Source: Kitasatospora sp. NBC_00374 | GTDB lineage: Bacteria; Actinomycetota; Actinomycetes; Streptomycetales; Streptomycetaceae | NCBI RefSeq assembly: GCF_041434935.1 | Contig: NZ_CP107964.1 | Coordinates: 5,067,001 to 5,131,000, forward strand | Length of the DNA: 64,000 nucleotides | Direction: 5' to 3' | In this document: positions 34,414-43,427 of the stretch, piece after piece | Position numbering within the stretch: the stretch's first letter is position 1 | Layout of the letters: each line of letters starts with the position of its first letter | The notes under the pieces: model-generated | Database searches by the model: none | The model's input: only the letters and a program-made list of their open reading frames with translations | Told to the model about the DNA's origin: nothing | Translations under genes and position numbers: made by a program

Positions 34414-35625
34414 TCAGCCCGCGTCCGCGCTCACCCCGAAGCCGCCCTTCGCCACCCGGACGTGCAGCCGCTCGTCCGCCGCCACCTGCGCCGGATCCGT
34501 CACCACCGTGCCGTCGGCCTTCTGCAGTACGGCGTAGCCGCGCTCCAGCGTGGCCAGCGGGGACAGCGCCACCACCCTGGCCAGGGTGTGCCCGAGGTCC
34601 GTCTCGGCGTGGTCCAGCCGGTGGCCGAGCACCCGCCGGGAACGCTCCAGCAGCGCCGTCACCTCGGCCGCCGGGCCCTCCACCAGCCGGTGCGGCGCGG
34701 CCAGCACGGGCCGGCTGCGCACCCCCTCCAGGCCGGCCTGCTCGCGCTCGACCCGGGCGGTGATGTGCCGCCGGGCGCGGTCGCGCAGCTGGTGCACCCG
34801 GGCCAGCTCCTCGCCGACGTCGGGCACCACGCGCTTGGCGGCGTCGGTCGGGGTGGCGGCCCGCAGGTCGGCGACGAAGTCCAGCAGCGGCTGGTCAGGC
34901 TCGTGGCCGATCGCGCTGACCACCGGCGTGACGGCCGCGGCCACGGTGCGGATCAGGTCCTCGTCCGAGAACGGCAGCAGGTCCTCCACGCTGCCGCCGC
35001 CGCGCGCCACCACGATCACGTCCACCTCGGGCATGGCATCCAGCTCGCGGACGGCCGCGGCCACCTGGCCGGCCGCGCCTGCGCCCTGCACCAGCACGTT
35101 GCGCACCTCGAACCGGACGGCCGGCCAGCGGCGCCTGGCCACCTCCAGCACGTCCCGTTCGGCGGCCGAACCGCGGCCGGTGACCAGCCCGATCCGGTGC
35201 GGCAGGAACGGCAGCGGGCGCTTGCGGTCCGCCGCGAACAGCCCCTCGCCGGCCAGCCGCTTCTTCAACTGCTCCAGCCGGGCCAGCAGTTCGCCCAGCC
35301 CGATCAGCCGGATCTCGGAGGCCCGCAGCGACAGCGAGCCGCGCGCGGTGTACCACTCGGCCTTGGCGCGCACCAGCACCCGGGAGCCCTCCTGCACCAC
35401 CTCGGCCACCTGGTCGAAGACGGACCGGAAGCAGGTGACGGTCAGTGAGACGTCCCGGTCCGGGTCGCGCAGGGTCAGGAACACCATCCCGGCCCCCGAC
35501 CGCCGGTTCAGCTGCGCGATCTGCCCCTCGACCCACACCTCGCCCAGCCGGTCGATCCAGCTCCCGATCAGCGCGGAGACCTTGCCGACCGGGATCGGCG
35601 CTTCGGGTGAGCTGGAATTGGCCAT
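34414..35625 (-). CDS. xseA: Exodeoxyribonuclease VII large subunit
   Basis: 403 aa from ATG 35625. The N-terminal OB-fold domain has SWIDRLGEVWVEGQIAQLNRRSGAGMVFLTLRD. The catalytic part has LFAADRKRPLPFLPHRIGLVTGRGSAAERD, ARGGGSVEDLLPFSDE and VVSAIGHEPDQPLLDFVADLRAATPTDAA, all XseA signatures. GYAVLQKADGTVVTD near the C terminus is also typical. The protein binds several XseB copies. A TAGCCT hexamer 7 nt before the ATG and no Shine-Dalgarno site suggest a leaderless mRNA. ispH is divergent, 125 bp away. Confidence 0.97.
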   Translation of the reverse strand: MANSSSPEAPIPVGKVSALIGSWIDRLGEVWVEGQIAQLNRRSGAGMVFLTLRDPDRDVSLTVTCFRSVFDQVAEVVQEGSRVLVRAKAEWYTARGSLSLRASEIRLIGLGELLARLEQLKKRLAGEGLFAADRKRPLPFLPHRIGLVTGRGSAAERDVLEVARRRWPAVRFEVRNVLVQGAGAAGQVAAAVRELDAMPEVDVIVVARGGGSVEDLLPFSDEDLIRTVAAAVTPVVSAIGHEPDQPLLDFVADLRAATPTDAAKRVVPDVGEELARVHQLRDRARRHITARVEREQAGLEGVRSRPVLAAPHRLVEGPAAEVTALLERSRRVLGHRLDHAETDLGHTLARVVALSPLATLERGYAVLQKADGTVVTDPAQVAADERLHVRVAKGGFGVSADAG

Positions 35626-35632
35626 GCGTACG

Positions 35633-35638
35633 AGGCTA
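35633..35638 (-). promoter_or_regulatory. -10-like TAGCCT just before xseA
   Basis: On the minus strand TAGCCT ends 7 nt before the xseA ATG (35625), with no Shine-Dalgarno site between. Probable leaderless promoter. Confidence 0.4.
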
Positions 35639-35738
35639 GCGCCGCCCACCCACACCGGCGCCCGGCCCGCACCGGCGCCCGACCCGACCCGCCCCGCGGA
35701 CACCGCCGCCGTCCGCGAGCCGGCCAGGCCGGGACCCG

Positions 35739-35744
35739 TACGAT
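35739..35744 (+). promoter_or_regulatory. -10-like TACGAT just before ispH
   Basis: TACGAT ends 6 nt before the ispH ATG (35751). GGAGCC between them is too close to act on this start if the mRNA begins there. Probable leaderless promoter; no clear -35. Confidence 0.4.
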
Positions 35745-35750
35745 GGAGCC

Positions 35751-36725
35751 ATGTCCACCACTGCTCAGCGCCGTGTCCTGCTCGCCGCCCCCCGGGGCTA
35801 CTGCGCGGGCGTCGACCGCGCCGTGATCGCCGTGGAGAAGGCCCTGGAGCAGTACGGGGCGCCGATCTACGTCCGCAAGCAGATCGTCCACAACAAGTTC
35901 GTCGTGCAGACCCTGGAGAAGCAGGGCGCCGTCTTCGTCGACGAGACGGAGGAGGTGCCCGAGGGCTCGATCGTGGTCTTCTCGGCCCACGGCGTCGCGC
36001 CGTCCGTGCACGACGAGGCCAAGGCAGGAAAGCTCGCCACCATCGACGCCACCTGCCCGCTGGTGACCAAGGTGCACAAGGAGGCCGTGCGCTTCGCCGC
36101 CGAGGACTACGACATCCTGCTGGTCGGCCACGAGGGCCACGAGGAGGTCGTGGGCACGATGGGCGAGGCCCCGGACCGCATCCACCTGGTCGACGGCGCC
36201 GAGGACGTGGCCAACGTCAAGGTCCGGGACGAGTCCAAGGTCGTCTGGCTGTCCCAGACCACCCTGTCGGTCGACGAGACCATGGCCACCGTCGGCGAGC
36301 TCAAGAAGCGCTTCCCGCTGCTGGTCAGCCCGCCCAGCGACGACATCTGCTACGCCACCCAGAACCGCCAGGTGGTGGTCAAGCAGATCGCCCCCGAGAC
36401 GGACCTGCTGATCGTGGTCGGCTCGCGGAACTCCTCCAACTCCGTCCGCCTGGTCGAGGTCGGCCTGGAGTACGGGGCCAAGGCCGCCCACCTGGTGGAC
36501 TTCGCCGACGAGATCGACGAGGCCTGGCTGGAGGGCGTTACCACGGTCAGCCTGACCAGCGGCGCCTCGGTGCCGGAGATCCTGGTCGAGGGCGTGCTCA
36601 CCTTCCTGGCCGAGCGCGGCTACGCCGACGTGCAGACCGTCAAGACCGCCGAGGAGCACCTGATCTTCTCGCTGCCCAAGGAGCTCCGCCGCGACCTGCG
36701 CGCCGAGGCCGCCGGCAAGCTCTGA
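35751..36725 (+). CDS. ispH: 4-Hydroxy-3-methylbut-2-enyl diphosphate reductase
   Basis: 324 aa. The three cluster cysteines are in APRGYCAGVDRAV (C18), DATCPLVTKVH and DDICYATQNRQ. VHNKFVVQTLEKQGAVF, FSAHGV and VGSRNSSNSVRLVEV are further IspH blocks. The enzyme makes IPP and DMAPP in the last step of the MEP pathway and needs a 4Fe-4S cluster. Its products feed the cis-prenyltransferase also in this window. It is followed by a hairpin terminator at 36765-36792. Confidence 0.98.
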   Translation: MSTTAQRRVLLAAPRGYCAGVDRAVIAVEKALEQYGAPIYVRKQIVHNKFVVQTLEKQGAVFVDETEEVPEGSIVVFSAHGVAPSVHDEAKAGKLATIDATCPLVTKVHKEAVRFAAEDYDILLVGHEGHEEVVGTMGEAPDRIHLVDGAEDVANVKVRDESKVVWLSQTTLSVDETMATVGELKKRFPLLVSPPSDDICYATQNRQVVVKQIAPETDLLIVVGSRNSSNSVRLVEVGLEYGAKAAHLVDFADEIDEAWLEGVTTVSLTSGASVPEILVEGVLTFLAERGYADVQTVKTAEEHLIFSLPKELRRDLRAEAAGKL

Positions 36726-36764
36726 TCCTCCGCGGGGCCGCTCCCCGCACCGAACGCCGCACCG

Positions 36765-36792
36765 CGCCCGGGCCCCCGAGGGGACCCGGGCG
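36765..36792 (+). terminator. Terminator after ispH
   Basis: A 28-nt hairpin: CGCCCGGG pairs with CCCGGGCG, then one C-A mismatch and CCC-GGG below a 4-nt loop. It begins 39 bp after the stop codon. Confidence 0.7.
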
Positions 36793-36879
36793 TCGTGCTG
36801 CCCGGGCCGGGGTATCAGCAGGCGGGGGCGGTCCTGCGCCCGTACGTTTGTGCACAGGCTGTGGATAACGGAGGGTGGC

Positions 36880-37623
36880 ATGGCGACGGTATTCGGTGTG
36901 GACATCGGCGGATCCGGGATCAAGGGCGCACCGGTCGACCTGGACGCGGGCGCCCTCGCCCAGGAGCGGCACAAGGTCCTGACCCCGCAGCCCTCCTCGC
37001 CCGAGGCGGTGGTCGAGGCGGTCGGCGAGGTGGTCCGGCGCTTCGGGCACCAGGGGCCGGTCGGCCTGACCTTCCCCGGCGTGGTCGTCGGCGGACACAC
37101 CCGCACCGCCGCCAATGTGGACAAGCGCTGGATCGGCCTGGACGCGGCCGCGATGTTCCAGGACGCCCTGGGGCTGCCGGCCACCGTGCTCAACGACGCG
37201 GACGCCGCCGGTCTCGCCGAGCTCACCTACGGCGCCGGGCGGGCACACGGCGGGGTGGTCCTGGTGCTCACCTTCGGCACCGGCATCGGCAGCGCCCTCT
37301 TCGTGGACGGCGCCCTGGTGCCCAACACCGAGCTCGGCCACCTGGAGCTGCGCGGCAAGGACGCCGAGCTCCGGGCGTCCTCGGCCGTGCGGGAGAGGCA
37401 CGACCTGAGCTGGCCCCAGTGGGCGGAGCGGGTGGACGAGTACCTCGAACTGGTGGAGCGGCTCTTCTCGCCCCAGCTGATCATCATCGGCGGTGGGGTG
37501 AGCCGTAAGCACGAGAAGTTCCTGCCGCTGCTCACCCGGCGTGAGGCCGAGCTGGTGCCGGCCACGCTGCGCAACGACGCCGGGATCGTCGGCGCGGCGA
37601 TGGCGGCCGCCAAGGCCGGCTGA
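36880..37623 (+). CDS. ppgK: Polyphosphate glucokinase
   Basis: 247 aa from ATG 36880, with GGAG 6 nt upstream. FGVDIGGSGIKGAPVDL is the ROK-type phosphate-1 motif. LTFPGVV, LNDADAAGLAE (catalytic Asp) and LTFGTGIGSALFVDG follow. NTELGHLELRGKDAE is typical of actinobacterial PpgK, which phosphorylates glucose with polyphosphate or ATP. PQLIIIGGGVSRKHEKFLP is the C-terminal block. Confidence 0.96.
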   Translation: MATVFGVDIGGSGIKGAPVDLDAGALAQERHKVLTPQPSSPEAVVEAVGEVVRRFGHQGPVGLTFPGVVVGGHTRTAANVDKRWIGLDAAAMFQDALGLPATVLNDADAAGLAELTYGAGRAHGGVVLVLTFGTGIGSALFVDGALVPNTELGHLELRGKDAELRASSAVRERHDLSWPQWAERVDEYLELVERLFSPQLIIIGGGVSRKHEKFLPLLTRREAELVPATLRNDAGIVGAAMAAAKAG

Positions 37624-37649
37624 GCGGCGCTGACAGTCCCGGCAGTCCC

Positions 37650-37672
37650 GGCCGGCGCGGAGGCCGCCGGCC
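37650..37672. terminator. Bidirectional terminator, ppgK/DUF6542
   Basis: GGCCGGCG (37650-37657) and CGCCGGCC (37665-37672) pair around a 7-nt loop between the two convergent stops, touching the DUF6542 gene end. Confidence 0.6.
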
Positions 37673-37674
37673 GG

Positions 37675-38262
37675 CTACCGGGCCCGGCGGATCCGGCGCT
37701 GCGCCAGGAACCGGGCTGCCACGATCAGCGCCGCGAGCCCGGTGCCGGCGAACAGCCAGCCGGCCCGCAGCGCCAGCCCGCTGGCCAGCGCCACCACCTG
37801 GCCGGTGATGCCGTGCGCGTCGACGGGCTGCCAGAACACCAGCGCCAGCGCGAAGGCGATCGGCCCGCTGATCGGGGCGGCCGGCAGGTCCGGCAGCCGG
37901 ACCCGGACGGCGAGCTGGAAGCAGATCGCCAGATAGCCGAGCCCGAACAGCACCCCGAGGTCGCCGAAGAGCAGCCGGTCCGCCGCGGCGACCGCCAGGG
38001 TGGCCCCCACCGCGGCCACGCCCGTGCCGCTGCCCGTCAGCCGGGTGGGCGGGCCGCCCCGCCTGCGCCGGTCGGTCGCCAGCCGCAGTCGCAGCCGGGG
38101 GGTGGCCCGGCCGCCGGAGGCGGTGCGCAGGCGGGAGTCGGGGGGCGCGGCGGGCCCCGGTACGGCGGCCTCGGCGGCGGCACCTGTCGGCGGCCGCCGT
38201 CTCGGCCCGGGCGGCTGGGTACGGATGCTCTGCTCCACCCGCCCAACGTACGGTCCGATCAT
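37675..38262 (-). CDS. DUF6542-type membrane protein
   Basis: 195 aa from ATG 38262; GTGs at 38268 and 38238 are in-frame alternatives, the last fitting a VEQS.. start. The N-terminal 80 residues are Pro/Arg-rich and soluble. Four hydrophobic segments follow: GVAAVGATLAVAAADRLLFG, LGVLFGLGYLAICFQLAV, AFALALVFWQPVD, and ALRAGWLFAGTGLAALIVAARFL. The pattern fits the DUF6542 family of streptomycete membrane proteins, usually encoded next to ppgK and ychF. Function unknown. Confidence 0.8.
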   Translation of the reverse strand: MIGPYVGRVEQSIRTQPPGPRRRPPTGAAAEAAVPGPAAPPDSRLRTASGGRATPRLRLRLATDRRRRGGPPTRLTGSGTGVAAVGATLAVAAADRLLFGDLGVLFGLGYLAICFQLAVRVRLPDLPAAPISGPIAFALALVFWQPVDAHGITGQVVALASGLALRAGWLFAGTGLAALIVAARFLAQRRIRRAR

Positions 38263-38332
38263 CGCCACACTGTGTAATGCCCGCGGATTGCTTCTTCCGT
38301 GTCCGGATCCGGGAGTAGGGTCGCTCGGCGGT

Positions 38333-38350
38333 CGCGTGACGGTTCACGCG
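38333..38350 (+). promoter_or_regulatory. Small hairpin beside the VOC gene ribosome site
   Basis: CGCGTGA (38333-38339) and TCACGCG (38344-38350) pair around CGGT and end directly before GAGGGGAGGGG, the ribosome binding site for 38367. It could hold the site open or affect mRNA decay. Confidence 0.35.
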
Positions 38351-38366
38351 AGGGGAGGGGATCGAC

Positions 38367-38777
38367 ATGGCCGGATTCACGTTCGAGCGCCTGCACCACG
38401 TCCAGTTGGACGTCCCGGCCGGCACGGAGGAGCGCTGCCGGGCGTTCTGGGCCGGCGTCCTGGGGATGACCGAGCTGGCCAAGCCGCCGGTGCTGGCGGC
38501 CCGCGGCGGCTGCTGGTTCCGGGGCGGAGGCGTCGAGGTGCACCTCGGCGTGGTCGCCGGGCACGTGCCCTCGGCGAAGGGGCATCCCGGCATCCTGGTC
38601 CGCTCGCTGGACGAGCTGGCCACCCGGTTGGAGGAGCACGGCATCCCGGTCGTCCGGGACGACGACTTCCCCGGCTACCGCCGCTTCCACTCGGCGGATC
38701 CGTTCGGCAACCGGCTGGAGTTCCTGGAGGCCGAGGCCGGGGGGCACGAGTTCCCGGAGCCCGACAAGGCGTCCTGA
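38367..38777 (+). CDS. VOC/glyoxalase family protein
   Basis: 136 aa. LHHVQLDVPAGTEERCRAFWAGVLGMTELAKPP is the first beta-alpha-beta module, with a metal-type His early (H10). VEVHLGVV, HPGILVRSLDELATRLEEHGI and ADPFGNRLEFLE form the second, with the usual DPFGNR-E end. Such small proteins dimerise and act as dioxygenases, isomerases or resistance proteins; nothing here fixes the substrate. A strong GGGGAGGGG ribosome site precedes the ATG. Confidence 0.9.
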   Translation: MAGFTFERLHHVQLDVPAGTEERCRAFWAGVLGMTELAKPPVLAARGGCWFRGGGVEVHLGVVAGHVPSAKGHPGILVRSLDELATRLEEHGIPVVRDDDFPGYRRFHSADPFGNRLEFLEAEAGGHEFPEPDKAS

Positions 38778-38853
38778 CCGCGCCCCGTAGACTGGGGGAT
38801 CGGCCCGGACCGGTGCCGCTCCACCTCCCTCCAAGCCCACGGGACATCGCTAC

Positions 38854-39927
<1,074 letters not shown>

Positions 39928-39999
39928 GCAACCGCGAATTCCGCACCGGCGACCTGCCGTGGCGGCGGGTCGGAGGGGGTCCACCTGCTCGGGGTGGGC

Positions 40000-40033
40000 C
40001 CCTCGGTCTTCTCCGGCCCTCGGTCTTCTCCGG
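40000..40033. repeat. Perfect 17-bp tandem duplication after ychF
   Basis: CCCTCGGTCTTCTCCGG occurs twice with no gap (40000-40016, 40017-40033) in the 182-bp gap between ychF and the toxin gene. Probably a recent slippage event. Confidence 0.85.
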
Positions 40034-40109
40034 TGGGTCCTCTCCCGTGCCGGATTCTCCGGATCGCCGTCCGCCGTGCCCGGTCGTGGGCGAGGACCGC
40101 GGCCCCGGG

Positions 40110-40370
40110 TCAGCTCTCGTAGTGGTAGCGGCACTGGGCGATCAGGATGGAGTCGTCCGTGACCTTGTGGATGAGTCGGTGCTCATCGGTGATCCGGCGG
40201 GACCAGTACCCCTGGAACCCGTGCTTGAGGGGTTCCGGCTTGCCGATCCCTTCGTTGCCGTTGCGTGCGACATCGGCGATGAGCGTGTTGATCCGCTTGA
40301 GTGTCTTGCGGTCCTGGACTTGCCACCACAGGTAGTCCTCCCAGGCCCGGGAGGCAAAGGTGATCTTCAC
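40110..40370 (-). CDS. yoeB: YoeB/Txe-family mRNA interferase toxin
   Basis: 86 aa from GTG 40370, overlapping the antitoxin stop by 4 bp. The RelE fold and length match E. coli YoeB. The catalytic residues fall at the same numbers: E46 in KPEPLK, R65 in TDEHR, H83 and Y84 in CRYHYES. The toxin cleaves mRNA in the ribosome A site, and its activity is blocked by the upstream YefM-type antitoxin. All key residues are present, so the toxin should be active. Confidence 0.96.
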   Translation of the reverse strand: MKITFASRAWEDYLWWQVQDRKTLKRINTLIADVARNGNEGIGKPEPLKHGFQGYWSRRITDEHRLIHKVTDDSILIAQCRYHYES

Positions 40371-40624
40371 TCCGGGTCCGCCAGCTCCCGTACGGTCCCG
40401 CCGCCGGTCTCCAGTTCGTCGATCGAGGCCAGGAGGCGGCGGGCGTTGGCAGGGCTGCGCAACAGGTAAGCGGTCTCCTTGAGGGATTCGTAGTCCTCCA
40501 GCGAGACGATGACCACCGGTTCGCGCCCGGCGCGGGTGATCACTATCTCCTCGCGGTCGTCCGTGACCGCGTTGAGCACCTCGGCGTACCGTGCGCGGGA
40601 CTCCGAATAGGTCATCGTCTTCAT
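40367..40624 (-). CDS. yefM: YefM/Phd-family antitoxin
   Basis: 85 aa from ATG 40624, with GAGGAAGG 6 nt upstream. MTYSESRARYAEVLNAVTDDREEIVITRAGREPVVIVSLEDYESLKETAYLL is the DNA-binding dimer domain of YefM. The C-terminal part (SPANARRLLASIDELETGGGTVREL) wraps the toxin. It represses its own operon with the toxin through a TGTAC-type operator just upstream. Its GTGA overlap with the toxin gene favours antitoxin excess. Confidence 0.95.
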   Translation of the reverse strand: MKTMTYSESRARYAEVLNAVTDDREEIVITRAGREPVVIVSLEDYESLKETAYLLRSPANARRLLASIDELETGGGTVRELADPE

Positions 40625-40641
40625 GGCTCGCCTTCCTCTAG

Positions 40642-40657
40642 GTACAAGAAACTGTAC
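40642..40657. promoter_or_regulatory. Operator of the yefM-yoeB operon
   Basis: GTACA-AGAAAC-TGTAC, a perfect 5-bp inverted repeat centred 26 bp upstream of yefM. E. coli YefM binds TGTACA-type palindromes at its promoter, so this is the expected autorepression site. Confidence 0.65.
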
Positions 40658-40698
40658 GTCTGTGGCTCTGTGTGGGCAAGGCTCCGCCCCCGGCGGCG

Positions 40699-40989
40699 TC
40701 AGGCGGCCGGGCGGGGCCCGAGGCGTTGGGTGACCCGTTCGCCGCGGTGGCCGACCGGGACCGGGGCGGTGGCGGCGGCGAGGCCGTACGGGGGCATGTC
40801 GACGTAGACGGTCTCGTAGGAGCCGGCCCGGACGATGTAGGTCTCGTGCCAGACGCCGACCTTGCCGCGGGCCTCGCGGGCCCGGCGGTTGAAGGTGCTC
40901 CAGGCCGGGCGGTGCAGCTGCTCGCGGGCGGAGGCGTAGGCGTAGGCGAGCAGTTTCACGGGGGACTCCCAGTACTGGACGAGTGCGAC
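40699..40989 (-). pseudogene. 5'-truncated DUF4188 (monooxygenase-like) gene remnant
   Basis: The frame encodes RVALVQYWESPVKLLAYAYASAR-like sequence, then PAWSTFNRRAREARGKVGVWHETYIVRAGSYETVYVDMPPYGLAAATA, the C-terminal half of DUF4188 proteins (about 150-170 aa when whole). The match begins with VQYWESP near 40980, with no start codon in a sensible place and unrelated sequence (RVSAATAAT..) upstream. A GTG at 40959 could start an 86-aa fragment, but it would begin inside the fold. The N-terminal half is missing. The break coincides with that of the next, divergent remnant. Confidence 0.65.
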
Positions 40990-41266
40990 CCGGCTGGTCG
41001 CGGCGGTCGCCGCGCTGACCCGGCTCGGCTATCCGGCCGGCCTCGCGCACCTGATGCCGTACGCCCGGGCGGCCGAGCAGCTGGGCGTCAACGACCTGGA
41101 CATGGTGCAGGAGTTCCGGGACCCGATGGCGCAGGTCGAGGCCGCCGTCGCGCTCACGGTGCTGTACGAGCCGGTGCTGCTCAGCCTGCGGCGGCTCGCG
41201 CAGGCGCAGGAGTCCGGGCGCCGGTTCGCCGCGGATCCGGCCGGGGCGGAGTGCAACCGGCCCTGA
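40985..41266 (+). pseudogene. 5'-truncated regulator-like gene remnant
   Basis: The frame reads ATRLVAAVAALTRLGYPAGLAHLMPYARAAEQLGVNDLDMVQEF, then MAQVEAAVALTVLYEPVLLSLRRLAQAQES, to TGA 41266. This all-helical block looks like the C-terminal effector region of a MerR- or TetR-like regulator; the family is uncertain. No DNA-binding domain or ribosome binding site is upstream: reading back past about 40985 enters the DUF4188 remnant on the other strand. An ATG at 41054 would give only 70 aa. Confidence 0.5.
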
Positions 41267-41416
41267 GGGAAGGCCGGTTCCGGGTCGGGGGTGCGTCCGG
41301 GTCGGGCCGGGGGTCGTTCGGGGGCGAACCCGGATGGCGGGGCGGGCGGGCCCGGGCAGGCTGGTCGCGGGATCGGAGACGCCGGTCCGAAGCAGTCGCT
41401 CGGGGGTACTCGGAAC

Positions 41417-42658
41417 ATGAACACCACGGTGAATCGCGCCCGTTGGGCCAGGCCGGCCGCCGCCGGCGCGCTGCTCGTCGCGCTGACGGCCGGCCTCGCC
41501 GCCCCGGCCGTGGCGGCCGAACCCGCCGGGCCGGGAGCGAAGGCGCCCGGGGCCGGGCTGCCGCCGCTGGACGGGGCGGCGATCCGGCGGGCCCTGCCCG
41601 CGCTGCCGAACGCCGATCTGACCAGCGCCCTGCTACGGGTGTCCGGCAGTGCGGGCGGCTTCGAGACCACCTGGGGCAGCGGCGACCTGACGACGGGCCG
41701 TCCGGTCGACGTCGACGGCCGGTTCCGGATCGGCTCCATCTCGAAGGTGTTCACGGCCACCGTGGTGCTCCAACTCGCCGGTGAGCACCGGCTGGACCTG
41801 GACGCACCGGTGCAGCGCTACCTGCCGGGCGTCCTGCCCGCCGGCTGGCCGCCGATCACGGTCGGCCAACTGCTGGACCACACCAGCGGACTGCCCAACG
41901 GCACCAGCGGTGCCTGGGGCGACGGGACCAACGCCTGGTTCGTCGAGCACCGGGCGCAGAGCGTCACCCCGCAGCAGGTGGTCGCGAGCATGGCGGGTGA
42001 GTCGCTGCGCTTCGAGCCGGGCACCGCGCAGCAGTACAACGGGATGAACACCTTCGTGGCGGGCCTGCTGATCGAGAAGGTCACCGGGCACGGCTACGCG
42101 TACGAGGTGCAGAACCGGATCATCCGGCCGCTGGGCCTGCGCGACACCGCCGTCCCGGCGGCGAGCGACCTGCGGCTGGCCCGTCCGGCCGCGCGCGTCT
42201 ACCTCACCGTGCCCGGCCCGGACGGGACTTCACGGCAGGAGGACGTCACCGAGCAGAGCCCGTGGCCGTGGGCGGAGGGCGGACTGATCTCCAGCGCGCC
42301 GGATCTCGACCGCTTCTTCACGGCGCTGTTCAAGGGGCGTCTGCTGCCCCGGGCCCAGCAGCAGCGGCTGTTCACCGTCCCGGACGTGCCGAACCACGAG
42401 AACAGCCACTGCTCGACCACCCCGGACGGCAACGGCGGCCGCGCCTGCATGAGCGAGGGCCTGGAGCACGTGCAGATCAACGGCGTCGACCTCTGGGGCA
42501 AGACCGGTTCCCGGCCCGGGTACACCAACGGCGTGTTCGCGACGAAGGACCTGAGCCGGAAGATCGTCTACTCGCTCAACCCGACCGGCGTCGGCGGCGC
42601 GAACATGTCGTACGTGTTCGGCCTGGCCGACGCGGTGTTCCCGGCCGCCACCTCCTGA
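41417..42658 (+). CDS. Secreted beta-lactamase-fold serine hydrolase (DD-peptidase type)
   Basis: 413 aa from ATG 41417. A signal peptide (residues 1-34) ends AVA-AEP. GRFRIGSISKVFTA holds the SxxK nucleophile, YNGMN the YxN element, and WGKTGSRPGY the KTG. QLLDHTSGLPN is another class C-type block. Such proteins are D-alanyl-D-alanine carboxypeptidases or esterases acting on peptidoglycan outside the cell. HCSTTPDGNGGRAC may form a disulphide loop. It stands after a 150-bp gap from the gene remnants and ends close to the convergent HAD gene. Confidence 0.93.
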   Translation: MNTTVNRARWARPAAAGALLVALTAGLAAPAVAAEPAGPGAKAPGAGLPPLDGAAIRRALPALPNADLTSALLRVSGSAGGFETTWGSGDLTTGRPVDVDGRFRIGSISKVFTATVVLQLAGEHRLDLDAPVQRYLPGVLPAGWPPITVGQLLDHTSGLPNGTSGAWGDGTNAWFVEHRAQSVTPQQVVASMAGESLRFEPGTAQQYNGMNTFVAGLLIEKVTGHGYAYEVQNRIIRPLGLRDTAVPAASDLRLARPAARVYLTVPGPDGTSRQEDVTEQSPWPWAEGGLISSAPDLDRFFTALFKGRLLPRAQQQRLFTVPDVPNHENSHCSTTPDGNGGRACMSEGLEHVQINGVDLWGKTGSRPGYTNGVFATKDLSRKIVYSLNPTGVGGANMSYVFGLADAVFPAATS

Positions 42659-42709
42659 CGGCCCAGCCGTCATGACGTGACGGCCCCGCCCGGCGTGCGG
42701 GCGGGCGGC

Positions 42710-43369
42710 TCAGCCGATCCGGAGCAGGATCGAGCCGTCCTGCCGCGGTTCCACGGCTATCCGGGTCAGGTCGTCCACGTGGACGGTCGGCCCGTGCGCG
42801 GCGGCGCGCGGGCCGACCCCGACCACCCGCATGCCGGCGGCCCGCCCGGCCGCCACGCCGGCCTCGGAGTCCTCGAAGACCAGGCAGTCGGCCGGGTCGA
42901 CGCCCAGGGCGGCGGCGGCCTTGAGGAAGCCCTCCGGGTCGGGCTTGCTCGCGCCGACCGACTCGGCGGTGACCAGCAGCTCCGGCAGCGGCAGTCCGGC
43001 CGCGCCCATCCGGACCCGGGCGAGCGCCTCGTCGGCGGAGGTCACCAGCGCCCGCGGCAGGCCGTCGACGGCGGCGAGCAGCGCGGCGGCGCCGGGGACG
43101 GCGACCACGCCGTCGACGTCGGCGGTCTCCTCGGCCAGCATCTGCCGGTTCTCCGCCAGGTTCTGCTCCATCGGCCGGTCGGGCAGCAGGATGGCCATGC
43201 TCAGGTGGCCCTGGCGGCCGTGCACGACCTCCATCGCCGCGTCCGCGTCGAGTCCGTGGCGCTCGGCCCAGCGGCGCCAGCAACGCTCCACCACGGCGTC
43301 CGAGTTGACCAGGGTGCCGTCCATGTCGAAGAGCAGGGCGCGGACGGACAGGATGGTGGCGGCGGACAT
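42710..43369 (-). CDS. HAD-IA family sugar-phosphate phosphatase
   Basis: 219 aa from ATG 43369, preceded by GGGAGG. LLFDMDGTLVNSD holds the nucleophile Asp and acid Asp, ALVTSADEALARVRM the Thr/Ser of motif II, SVGASKPDPEGFLKAA the Lys of motif III, and CLVFEDSEAGVAAGRAAGM the acidic motif IV. The cap is the small helical type. Closest known enzymes act on sugar phosphates such as 2-deoxyglucose-6-phosphate; substrate here inferred only at class level. Confidence 0.92.
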   Translation of the reverse strand: MSAATILSVRALLFDMDGTLVNSDAVVERCWRRWAERHGLDADAAMEVVHGRQGHLSMAILLPDRPMEQNLAENRQMLAEETADVDGVVAVPGAAALLAAVDGLPRALVTSADEALARVRMGAAGLPLPELLVTAESVGASKPDPEGFLKAAAALGVDPADCLVFEDSEAGVAAGRAAGMRVVGVGPRAAAHGPTVHVDDLTRIAVEPRQDGSILLRIG

Positions 43370-43427
43370 GCGGGGCCTCCCGGGGCGCTTGTTTGTTCCC
43401 CAAGAGTACAAAATCATCGGTCCGGCA

